Positions 20,616 to 27,042 of a DNA stretch of 27,042 nucleotides are shown here, in pieces (positions within the stretch are counted from its first letter, which is position 1; every line of letters begins with the position of its first letter). Below the pieces are notes generated by a model. That model was not told the DNA's origin and did not search any database. It saw only the letters and a program-made list of their open reading frames with translations. A program made the position numbers and the translations under genes. Source of the stretch: a virus; the IMG/VR virus record IMGVR_UViG_3300023184_003201, positions 1 through 27,042 of that record. One strand, written 5' to 3'.

Positions 20616-22655
20616 TCAAGTAACTGGATCAATTACCGGAATTGGTGCTACTTCTGCATTGCTAGGAATTTGATTGGTGTTGTACATACTGGCCGCACTC
20701 AATCTTGCATTGTTGCGACCTTCACGCATGGAACCCACAATGGCTTGACCACCCAGGGTTGTGGTGTCGGCGATGTTCTCTAAGAACTCAGCCGCATCGC
20801 CGGCGGCTGTGAGTAATCCGTAATAAGGTAAGTTTTGTACTAGAGCATAAACACTATTCTTATCATCGGGTTGCAAGAGAAAATAGTCAATGCCGGCTTC
20901 GGTAGTGTACTTGGCACTCAAGTTCATTAGATTGGCCATGTAGGTCCAGGCTGTATTGAGTATAGTCACATTGGGATTGGCACTGAGTGCGGCAATGGCT
21001 GAGTTGGCATTGCCAATTTGTGTAACGACCCCGGCATTGTTGATTGCCGATAAAATATTTACGTATGCTGTGTTAAGTGTGGCAAGACTACCGGCACCTT
21101 GCAAACTATTGATAGCCGCAGTGGCGGTGGCCAGTTGTGCGGCAAAGTTGTTGCTGTCAAGTGCCAGTCCCAGTACATCATAAGTGGTAATAGTACCATT
21201 AGGTCCAGTGCCTGTGGCCATTGTGGTTGTGACATAATCAGTTACTGAACTATCTACTGGTGTGGTCTGTGCTTGTATTAGTGGCAAGCCAGCCATGGTG
21301 CTGAGTCCACCTAGTGTGGTAGGAGTCCAATAGGCAGTGTTGTTGATATCTACTCCAGCAGGCACATCCGTTGTTGCACGATAATAAATGGGCACAGGAG
21401 CACCAGTACTGACCACTGCGTTGGCCAGGTATGGTTGTGTCACAGTCCAAGGATTGTCTGCATTGCCTAGTACTGCATCTGCCAAGCGTGGCAATGTGGT
21501 AGTGGGTATGTTATTGATTTGTTGAAATGCCACCTGAATGGCCTTGTTGGCTGTGGCCTGTGCTGGTGGAATAATCTTGCCTAATTCATCACAACCGCTT
21601 GCTGTGGGCAGATAACTGTTGACTATAGGTGTGATACTAGAGTTCACTGCACCGGTTGAATTAAAAATAGGTATGGCGCCAGCGGGACTGGGAGTTTGCA
21701 ATGATGCATAACTGAGTGGGAACATCTTTACAGGATTCAACAAATCATCAAGACTATCAATACCCGGAGTGGTTACTCCTAGTATGTCCAAGATCTGTGC
21801 CAATGCATCACCTGATATCATAGTGGTAGCACTGTATGCCAACAACTGTAATTTATCAAATTCGTTTTGTGTTAGACCTGTGGGATTGTTCAAGCCCACA
21901 CGATTGTCGTTAACTAGGTCAGCAATATCACCAGCCGATAATCCCATGGCAAGCATGGCGTTTTGTAGTTCAGGAACTGTGCGTCCTCTTATACCGGCCA
22001 AGGCTGAAATCTGTTGTATCAGGCCAGCAGGTGTGCCATACAAATCCAGTTTGGCCATGTTCCACAAGTTACCTTGCTTGGCCAAGTCCACACCATAGTT
22101 AGGCAAGTCAGTGGTCATGCTGGCTATGTTGGCTGTTACTAAATCATCCATGTTGGTAAACAACGGACCAAGATACTGATTGGCATTTACAGAACTGTTG
22201 ATATACTGATTGGTACTAGCAATATAACCTTGCACAGCCACAAAGCCTTGACTGAAGCGGCCAGCATCACCATTACCCAGGTAAGCCGCACAGGTTTGTT
22301 CTATTAGGTTTGAGAATCCTGAAGGATCAATTGTGGATCCATCTGCGGCACCAAGATAGTTGATCAAATATTCACTGTCCAGGTAAGGATAATTACCCAC
22401 AGGCGTTTCCGGTATACTGTTGCCCAGCGCAGGACATACTGTGGCACCAATAGTCAACAAACTAGTCAAAGTTGATTCGGTAGCAAATGATTGTGCTTTA
22501 TAAAAACTCACTGCCGCAAGAAAGTTGCTGATTACTGTGGTAGCATTGAAGGTTTGAATAGCCACAGCCAGTGCGGCTGGGAAAGGTTTTAGTCCTTGAT
22601 TTTGCAACAAGGCAACAGATGCTGTCAACTGTAGTGGACTAAGAATGCTGGGCAT
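20616..22655 (-). CDS. Probable virion protein, 679 aa
   Basis: A large Ala/Asn/Thr-rich protein with no signal peptide or membrane span, of helical and beta-type stretches. Around residues 415-445 (TQPYLANAVVSTGAPVPIYY, then NNTAYWTP) it shows a pattern like small chitin/carbohydrate-binding modules of the CBM5/12 kind that occur in phage tail proteins. It starts at the stop of the PAAR gene (TAATG), so it is made together with a spike-tip protein and is likely a baseplate or tail-tip component. It is a poor match to anything specific in T4 that I recognise, so the structural role rests on context. Confidence 0.65.
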   Translation of the reverse strand: MPSILSPLQLTASVALLQNQGLKPFPAALAVAIQTFNATTVISNFLAAVSFYKAQSFATESTLTSLLTIGATVCPALGNSIPETPVGNYPYLDSEYLINYLGAADGSTIDPSGFSNLIEQTCAAYLGNGDAGRFSQGFVAVQGYIASTNQYINSSVNANQYLGPLFTNMDDLVTANIASMTTDLPNYGVDLAKQGNLWNMAKLDLYGTPAGLIQQISALAGIRGRTVPELQNAMLAMGLSAGDIADLVNDNRVGLNNPTGLTQNEFDKLQLLAYSATTMISGDALAQILDILGVTTPGIDSLDDLLNPVKMFPLSYASLQTPSPAGAIPIFNSTGAVNSSITPIVNSYLPTASGCDELGKIIPPAQATANKAIQVAFQQINNIPTTTLPRLADAVLGNADNPWTVTQPYLANAVVSTGAPVPIYYRATTDVPAGVDINNTAYWTPTTLGGLSTMAGLPLIQAQTTPVDSSVTDYVTTTMATGTGPNGTITTYDVLGLALDSNNFAAQLATATAAINSLQGAGSLATLNTAYVNILSAINNAGVVTQIGNANSAIAALSANPNVTILNTAWTYMANLMNLSAKYTTEAGIDYFLLQPDDKNSVYALVQNLPYYGLLTAAGDAAEFLENIADTTTLGGQAIVGSMREGRNNARLSAASMYNTNQIPSNAEVAPIPVIDPVT

Positions 22656-22921
22656 TATCCTGCTCTTACATCATCGGAACCGCCTGCACGTCCGTGACCA
22701 CAAGAATCTGGGCACCCAGTTGTTACAACTGGTATTCCACCGGCTCGCACAGAGCCATTACCACCAGCAGTAACAGGACCTGCGTGTGGTCCCCTTCCAT
22801 GCCCGCTTACAGATTTGCCATCAACAACAATTGCACGACCGTTGACACGTACAGAATCTATGCCGGCCAAGGCCACACCTCCTCCTCCGTCTGCGTCGCC
22901 TACTCGTTGTACTGCTGGCAT
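22655..22921 (-). CDS. PAAR-repeat spike-tip protein
   Basis: The 88-residue protein is rich in Gly, Val, Ala and Asp with the repeating short beta turns of PAAR proteins (MPAVQRVGDADGGG, SVRVNGRAIVVDGKSVS, then a GHGRGPH segment). Its Cys and His residues near the C-terminus (TGCPDSCGHG) fit the zinc site at the tip. PAAR proteins sharpen the central spike of contractile tails (T4 gp5.4) and type VI secretion systems. Its stop overlaps the start of the 679-residue gene. Confidence 0.88.
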   Translation of the reverse strand: MPAVQRVGDADGGGGVALAGIDSVRVNGRAIVVDGKSVSGHGRGPHAGPVTAGGNGSVRAGGIPVVTTGCPDSCGHGRAGGSDDVRAG

Positions 22922-22922
22922 G

Positions 22923-23222
22923 TTATCCCAATATAAGTTTCTTGTCCGGAACTTTGATGCCTGTAGTTGCTTCGATGTATTTCATTTTAACAGCATCTTC
23001 GGCAAAGGCATAAAGTGATATGCTGTTGATATTTAGTTGTATTTCTTGCTTGATATCTGCGGTAAACATTGAAGGCACAAGTCCCATGCCTTGTGGACCT
23101 GGGGCCACGCTCACAGGATCGCTGATTGTGATCCATTCTGTACCGGGCTTTTCCACACGGGCAATCAACTCTTCTCCAGAGTTGAGTTTGAATGTGTACA
23201 CTTGATTTTGATCGAATTGCAT
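22923..23222 (-). CDS. Conserved phage protein of unknown function, 99 aa
   Basis: The product begins MQFDQNQVYTFKLNSGEE and contains ISDPVSVAPGPQGMGLVPS and YIEATTGIKVPDKKLILG. This type recurs in T4-like marine phages next to virion and nucleotide genes. The N-terminal part looks like a small Sm/SH3-type beta barrel. No function is assigned. It begins one base before the methyltransferase stop and ends one base before the PAAR gene. Confidence 0.8.
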   Translation of the reverse strand: MQFDQNQVYTFKLNSGEELIARVEKPGTEWITISDPVSVAPGPQGMGLVPSMFTADIKQEIQLNINSISLYAFAEDAVKMKYIEATTGIKVPDKKLILG

Positions 23223-23223
23223 T

Positions 23224-23895
23224 TTAAACTTTCTGTATAATGTATTGATAGTTAATCATTTTGACTTCTATGTGCTTTTGAAACATGTTTACAAAAGCAT
23301 CAATGGACATCTTGGGGCGATCTAACGAATCCACAGCAGCCTTCCACAGATAGTCATCAAAGATCATGTAACCTTTGTTTTTTAACAATCCAAACGCCAT
23401 CACAGCATCTGCTAGTACTTCATCTGCGCTGTGACTTCCATCAACGTAGATGAAATCAAATTGTGCACCTTCTGTTACCAATTCGGCCAGGGCATAAAAA
23501 CTCAAGGTTGGCATGAGTCTAATTGTTTGCCCCGGCTGTCGGGCCAAGTCAGTGTTATGTAAAAATATCTCTTGAATGATTCTGTTTTCAGGAGGATGCT
23601 CGTTTCTAAATGCACTGAGTGGTTCGTTTGCAAAAGGGTCTATACAAGTAATTGAGCCATTTGGTGTCAGTAAATTTTCCAACATCCAACAGGTACTGCG
23701 ACCTTCGTGACATCCAATTTCCAAAATTGAGTCAGGAAGTGCATCCATCTGTGCCTTGGCATATTCAAAGTTTATCAGGCCGTTTGTGAACCAATCAGCA
23801 GTGAAAAATTTATTGGTCGCAAGGTCTGGTATTTTTTCTTTCAACCATGACATGGTCATTGCATCAGGATCAAACAAGTCGTTTTCTAAGTTCAT
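23224..23895 (-). CDS. Class I SAM-dependent methyltransferase (Methyltransf_24 type)
   Basis: The 223-residue protein has motif I ILEIGCHEGRST for S-adenosylmethionine binding, an acidic strand end (CIDPF) as motif II and FDFIYVDGSHSADEV with MIFDDYLW, the pattern of Methyltransf_24 enzymes that act on sugars or small molecules. The ATG at 23895 is chosen over one at 23919 because a strong GGGAGG Shine-Dalgarno lies just before it; the gene then overlaps the glutaredoxin gene by 26 bp. The substrate is unknown. Confidence 0.85.
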   Translation of the reverse strand: MNLENDLFDPDAMTMSWLKEKIPDLATNKFFTADWFTNGLINFEYAKAQMDALPDSILEIGCHEGRSTCWMLENLLTPNGSITCIDPFANEPLSAFRNEHPPENRIIQEIFLHNTDLARQPGQTIRLMPTLSFYALAELVTEGAQFDFIYVDGSHSADEVLADAVMAFGLLKNKGYMIFDDYLWKAAVDSLDRPKMSIDAFVNMFQKHIEVKMINYQYIIQKV

Positions 23896-24091
23896 TGAAC
23901 CCTCCCACGAGTTCTTCATCTAAAAATATTTGTGGCAACGTTCGGGCTGTTGGCACAGCGGCCAACAAATCTTCTTTGTCCCATCCATCTTCGATATTGC
24001 GTTCTTCGTATTCAATACCTCGAGATTCTAATAATGCCTTTGCTTGAGTGCAATAAGGACATTGATTTTTGCTCCATACAATTGCTTTCAT
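23870..24091 (-). CDS. Glutaredoxin
   Basis: The 73-residue protein has the active-site CPYC (Cys11-Cys14), the TLPQIF segment with the conserved cis-Pro and the GG pair (LVGGFNE), so it is a full glutaredoxin. Its reducing power would serve ribonucleotide reductase, whose genes lie just upstream. It overlaps the methyltransferase start by 26 bp and follows the PGDYG gene by two bases. A Shine-Dalgarno (AAGGAG) lies before the ATG. Confidence 0.93.
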   Translation of the reverse strand: MKAIVWSKNQCPYCTQAKALLESRGIEYEERNIEDGWDKEDLLAAVPTARTLPQIFLDEELVGGFNELRKRLV

Positions 24092-24093
24092 TA

Positions 24094-24546
24094 TTATTCT
24101 CCTTGTAGTTGTGATGTGTCGTATGTTTTGAAAAAGATGTCTTTCTTAACCGGGCCGTAGTCGCCAGGACCATGACGCACAATGTAGTCGTTGCCACGAG
24201 TGTATTCTAAGTTGCCCCAAGTGGCTTTAATTATACCGTCATGGTCCGCTAGTTTGGCCAGTTTAGTAACGCCACCTTTTGGTGTGCCAGTACCATCTCC
24301 GTTATCATCATACTTGCTGTGAAAGTTGTCTGGGTCCATGGGCCAGAATTCTCCTTTGGCACCCGGGCCCATAATGTAGTGACCCTTTTTGTGCGGAACA
24401 GGACCTTCTAAAGTTTTAGTAACACCGTCCTGCTTTGCAATAGTATATGGAACAGGAATAGGCTTTTTAAACGTTTCAAATCCGCCGTCACGGAACCATG
24501 CATCTGTAACGCCTTGGTCTTCCATTAAATTAATTAAGTTTCTCAT
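24094..24546 (-). CDS. PGDYG-domain protein
   Basis: The 150-residue protein carries the signature HGPGDYGPVKKDIFFKTY in its C-terminal part, with a parallel segment (PHKKGHYIMGPGAKGEFWPM) in the middle that looks like an internal duplicate. PGDYG proteins are short, of unknown biochemical role, and occur in phages and bacteria. Its ATG overlaps the NrdB stop (ATGA), which ties it to nucleotide metabolism by context only. Confidence 0.72.
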   Translation of the reverse strand: MRNLINLMEDQGVTDAWFRDGGFETFKKPIPVPYTIAKQDGVTKTLEGPVPHKKGHYIMGPGAKGEFWPMDPDNFHSKYDDNGDGTGTPKGGVTKLAKLADHDGIIKATWGNLEYTRGNDYIVRHGPGDYGPVKKDIFFKTYDTSQLQGE

Positions 24547-25643
24547 AGTTCTGGTAATTCTTCATAGTCAATTGAGTCACTCATGACACCAATAACATAG
24601 TTAGTTGACTCATTCTCTTGCAGTGCGGTTTGTTTCTTGCTGGTATCCACGTGCTTGGTAAACCAAGGAATAGGAGTGCTACGTGGATGATCTTGTGTGT
24701 ACTTGATGCCAATCTCTTTGAGTGCATTGAATGCTGTGAAGTCCACAAAGTCTTTGAGAATGTTTGCGTTAAGGCCAATCACTGGACCTTTCTGGAACAA
24801 GTAGTCAGCCCAGGCTTTTTCTTCACGGATCACATCCAGGTACATTTGGTATACTTCGGCTTCACATTCGGCCTTGGCAGCGGCAAAGCGAGCATCTTCT
24901 TTGACCACTTGATTGATCAACCAGCCGGTCCATTCTTTGTGTAGCATTTCATCTTGAAGGATCAACTGAATGATGTTGCCATTGCCGATGAAGATTTTGT
25001 TTTCTACCATGGCCAGGCTTGTGGCAAATGATACCATGAAGCGGAACGCTTCTAAGGCATAACTTGCGTTCAAGGCCAACCAGATGGCTCGGATGTGTTC
25101 TGGTTCACTACCAGTGATGCCCAGTTCAACACTACAATTAAACCGGTGTAGATCATCATAATACTTGCCCACACTTGACGCCATGTCCACAATCTCTTGT
25201 GTGTCGTGGATCGTGTTAAACACATCCTTGGGCACGTTGTAGATGTTGCGAATGATGTGACTGTAACTTCTTGAGTGAATGTTGGTTTCAAAGAAGGTCC
25301 AGTTGTATACTAGGCTTTCTAGTTCTGGAATTGATACCACAGGTGTAAAAATTTGACTGGGACCGCGTCCTTGTAAACTGTCCAAGGCTGTTTGACGCAA
25401 CAGATTACTTGTAAAGATATGTTTGACAGTGTCACTTGCATCTTTGAAGTCTTGTGCATCTTTGGTCAAAGAGATCTCTTCAGGCACCCAGAAGAATCCA
25501 CGTGCTTCTTGTTCGTACTTGACCAGTTTGTTGTATTTGACTTCTTCAAATCGTTGAATGGTCACAGGACCTGCAGGGTCCAAGAACATCTTGCGACTGA
25601 GATAATCAGTTTTTGTTTTTAAATTGTATTGTTGTTTTGACAT
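24543..25643 (-). CDS. nrdB: Ribonucleotide reductase class I beta subunit
   Basis: NrdB carries the di-iron/tyrosyl-radical cofactor that starts reduction of ribonucleotides by NrdA. Motifs: ALDSLQGR (Asp88), FFETNIHSRSY with Glu119, His123 and radical Tyr127, ALEAFRF and LQDEMLHKEW for the other iron ligands. The first ligand pair is spaced ETNIH, one residue longer than the usual ExxH. The ATG at 25643 (MSKQQYNLK) is chosen over an upstream one (25676) because it has a Shine-Dalgarno (AGGAAAA) and overlaps the aldolase stop (TAATG). With this start the protein has 366 residues, a normal size. Confidence 0.94.
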   Translation of the reverse strand: MSKQQYNLKTKTDYLSRKMFLDPAGPVTIQRFEEVKYNKLVKYEQEARGFFWVPEEISLTKDAQDFKDASDTVKHIFTSNLLRQTALDSLQGRGPSQIFTPVVSIPELESLVYNWTFFETNIHSRSYSHIIRNIYNVPKDVFNTIHDTQEIVDMASSVGKYYDDLHRFNCSVELGITGSEPEHIRAIWLALNASYALEAFRFMVSFATSLAMVENKIFIGNGNIIQLILQDEMLHKEWTGWLINQVVKEDARFAAAKAECEAEVYQMYLDVIREEKAWADYLFQKGPVIGLNANILKDFVDFTAFNALKEIGIKYTQDHPRSTPIPWFTKHVDTSKKQTALQENESTNYVIGVMSDSIDYEELPEL

Positions 25644-26278
25644 TAATATTTTCCTGATGCAAGTACTATCTTGCAAATATGCTCTAATCTTTCAATGTGC
25701 TCATAGGCACGCCATGGTGTGACATCAATGGCCACAACTCCATGTCCCTTGATACCCACTATGTCGTAGGCAATATTACCACGATCATCTAATTCCAGTC
25801 TATAGTGACACTGATCAGCAAGTTCTTGACTGATTGGTCTCACATCTCCTACATTTGGTGCCACTCGTGTGTAACGATTGAGTTCTGGAAAACTATCACT
25901 GATCGTACTCAAATCAATGCCAGCATGCATGGCCGCAATACAGTAGGTAGGATGCACATGAACAACTACCCTGACTTCTCCTGCATGTTGTCCCAGTTCT
26001 CGTTGTAGGCCGAAGTGTAAAGGAATCTCTCCACTGGGCTTTAGATTGGCACTAATGTCAGTATAAGGCAGTTCGGTCCAGTTATATCGATTTACTGGTT
26101 GCTTCATTATGCCAATCTTTTTAAACTGATCTGGTTGTAGTGTTTGCTTTCGCACACCACTAGGTGTGATATAAAAGTGATCACGGTCGTGATGACGTAT
26201 AGAAATGTTGCCATCTCTACTGGTTATCCAATTGCGTTGGTATGCATCTACTAATATATCACAGCAGGTTTCTAACAT
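25643..26278 (-). CDS. Class II aldolase/adducin family protein
   Basis: The 211-residue protein has the zinc-site pattern of class II aldolases: the Glu in KPSGEIPLH, HVHP (two His), and a third His in IKGHGVVAI. The family includes L-fuculose-phosphate aldolase, ribulose-phosphate epimerase and methylthioribulose-phosphate dehydratase, so the exact reaction cannot be fixed. It lies between nrdA and nrdB, an odd place for a carbohydrate enzyme; a role in sugar salvage or cofactor supply is conceivable. Its stop overlaps the nrdB start. Confidence 0.88.
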   Translation of the reverse strand: MLETCCDILVDAYQRNWITSRDGNISIRHHDRDHFYITPSGVRKQTLQPDQFKKIGIMKQPVNRYNWTELPYTDISANLKPSGEIPLHFGLQRELGQHAGEVRVVVHVHPTYCIAAMHAGIDLSTISDSFPELNRYTRVAPNVGDVRPISQELADQCHYRLELDDRGNIAYDIVGIKGHGVVAIDVTPWRAYEHIERLEHICKIVLASGKY

Positions 26279-26279
26279 G

Positions 26280-26477
26280 TTAACTATTCCAGTGTCTGAT
26301 TGTGTTGGCTATAATAAAACCACAGGTCACAACATGTATTATAACCCAAAACGTTTTGAAGAACAAGGCTATTCGGGCTTCTCGCAAAGTGAGAATAGGC
26401 ACATCCGGACGGTCATGATCTGACTCGCCCATTAAGTGTCCTGTGGCTCTGGCCCAGATTCGTTCAAAACTGTTCAT
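26280..26477 (-). CDS. Small single-pass membrane protein, 65 aa
   Basis: The product begins MNSFERIWARATGHLMGE and has a hydrophobic segment near the C-terminus (FWVIIHVVTCGFIIANTI), so it should be a tail-anchored inner-membrane protein with a cytoplasmic N-terminus. Its ATG overlaps the nrdA stop (ATGA). Similar small proteins sit in this spot in aquatic T4-like phages. Function unknown. Confidence 0.75.
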   Translation of the reverse strand: MNSFERIWARATGHLMGESDHDRPDVPILTLREARIALFFKTFWVIIHVVTCGFIIANTIRHWNS

Positions 26478-27042
26478 AACTTGCAGGCTTCGCAGTCTTC
26501 ACCTTCAAGATCAAAGTCAATGATCTCTAGTGGTGCTACTTCGTCTACTTGTTTGCTACCTTGTTTGTTGATCAGGCTGTAGTAGAATGTTTTCAGGCCC
26601 CAGTAGTGCGCCTGCATCAAGTTCTTGGCAATCAATGTAGTTGGCACTTTACGATCTGCAAAGTGCGCCGGATTGTAAAACGTATTGGTGCTGATGCTTT
26701 GATCAATGTAGGCCGCCAACACAGCCGCTGTCTTCAAATAACCATCACAGTCTTTTTGTGCCCACATCATTTGATACTTGTTCTTGAGTTTATGATACTC
26801 AGGGACAACTTGTGTAAGGGAACCTGCTTTTGATTCCTTAACTGAAATAAGCGACATAGGCATTTCAATGCCATTAGTGCTGTTGATAACAACACTAGAA
26901 CTTTCAACAGGGGCAATAGCCATAAGGGTAGCATTTCTAACTCCATAACTTCTCATTTCAGCACGTAGGCCTTCCCAGTTCAGTTCAGGTGAGAAGTCCG
27001 TGAGTTCATTTACCCCGGCGCTACGCCTCTCCCAAGGAAAGA
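26474..27042 (-). CDS. nrdA: Ribonucleotide reductase class I alpha subunit, C-terminal part
   Basis: The frame runs from the window edge to 26474, giving the last 189 residues of NrdA. Visible are SYGVRNATLMAIAPVESSSV of the catalytic barrel, the radical-transfer Tyr pair (LKTFYYSL) and the C-terminal CEACKL whose cysteines reduce the active-site disulfide. The start and the active-site cysteines lie outside the window. It is followed by overlapping small-membrane, aldolase and nrdB genes. Confidence 0.95.
   Translation of the reverse strand, partial: FPWERRSAGVNELTDFSPELNWEGLRAEMRSYGVRNATLMAIAPVESSSVVINSTNGIEMPMSLISVKESKAGSLTQVVPEYHKLKNKYQMMWAQKDCDGYLKTAAVLAAYIDQSISTNTFYNPAHFADRKVPTTLIAKNLMQAHYWGLKTFYYSLINKQGSKQVDEVAPLEIIDFDLEGEDCEACKL

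Noticed and set aside
1-27042. CRISPR array, insertion sequence, integrase, attachment site or tRNA gene.
   Set aside because: No regularly spaced repeats, transposase motifs, recombinase motifs or cloverleaf could be found by reading both strands.

Overview
The window reads as a piece of a large double-stranded DNA tailed-phage genome, most likely a T4-like (myovirus-type) phage of an aquatic Gram-negative bacterium. The reasons are dense gene packing with 1-14 bp overlaps, almost all genes on the minus strand, many tiny genes, a PAAR spike-tip protein next to a large virion-type protein, a class I ribonucleotide reductase split by small ORFs, a phage-type ATP-dependent DNA ligase, and auxiliary genes typical of aquatic phages (Hsp20, bS21, 2OG-Fe(II) oxygenase, amidinotransferase, radical SAM). 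No capsid, terminase or integrase gene lies in the window, so the phage call is inferred from content and layout. The envelope genes (porin-like protein, lipoprotein) and the near-consensus sigma70 promoters point to a diderm, probably proteobacterial, host.

Layout. At 1-7.3 kb: a partial amidotransferase-like gene, a radical SAM protein, a small membrane protein, a UvdE repair endonuclease with a near-perfect promoter, then an amidinotransferase, a 2OG-Fe(II) oxygenase and a nucleotide-sugar dehydrogenase, with a glycosyltransferase-like gene diverging from the last one. At 7.3-8.5 kb: an unknown gene and a metallophosphoesterase. At 8.5-14 kb: a proteostasis block of ClpS, Hsp20, bS21, ClpX, a membrane/coiled-coil/zinc-ribbon protein, three small unknowns and a Bax-inhibitor-1 (YccA-like) membrane protein. 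At 14-15.9 kb: a chain of coupled small genes. At 15.9-20.6 kb: an FG-GAP lipoprotein, DNA ligase, several small unknowns and a porin-like outer-membrane protein. At 20.6-27 kb: a large virion-type protein, PAAR, methyltransferase, glutaredoxin, PGDYG protein, NrdB, class II aldolase, a small membrane protein and NrdA (cut by the window end).

Regulation is unusually readable. At least eight sigma70-like promoters can be placed, several at the very end of the upstream gene. In three of them the -10 box is followed by exactly six bases and then the predicted start codon, implying leaderless mRNAs. The hsp20 leader can fold into a ROSE-like RNA thermometer over its Shine-Dalgarno sequence. clpS has its own promoter and a 5' stem-loop. 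Four small genes, several of them shorter than 60 codons, were recovered by reading stop/start overlaps.

Working together: the nucleotide genes (NrdA, NrdB, glutaredoxin) supply dNTPs; ligase and UvdE maintain DNA; ClpX, ClpS, Hsp20, bS21 and the BI-1 protein could redirect host protein quality control and translation; the porin and lipoprotein could remodel the infected cell surface. These joint roles are inferences from family and neighbourhood.
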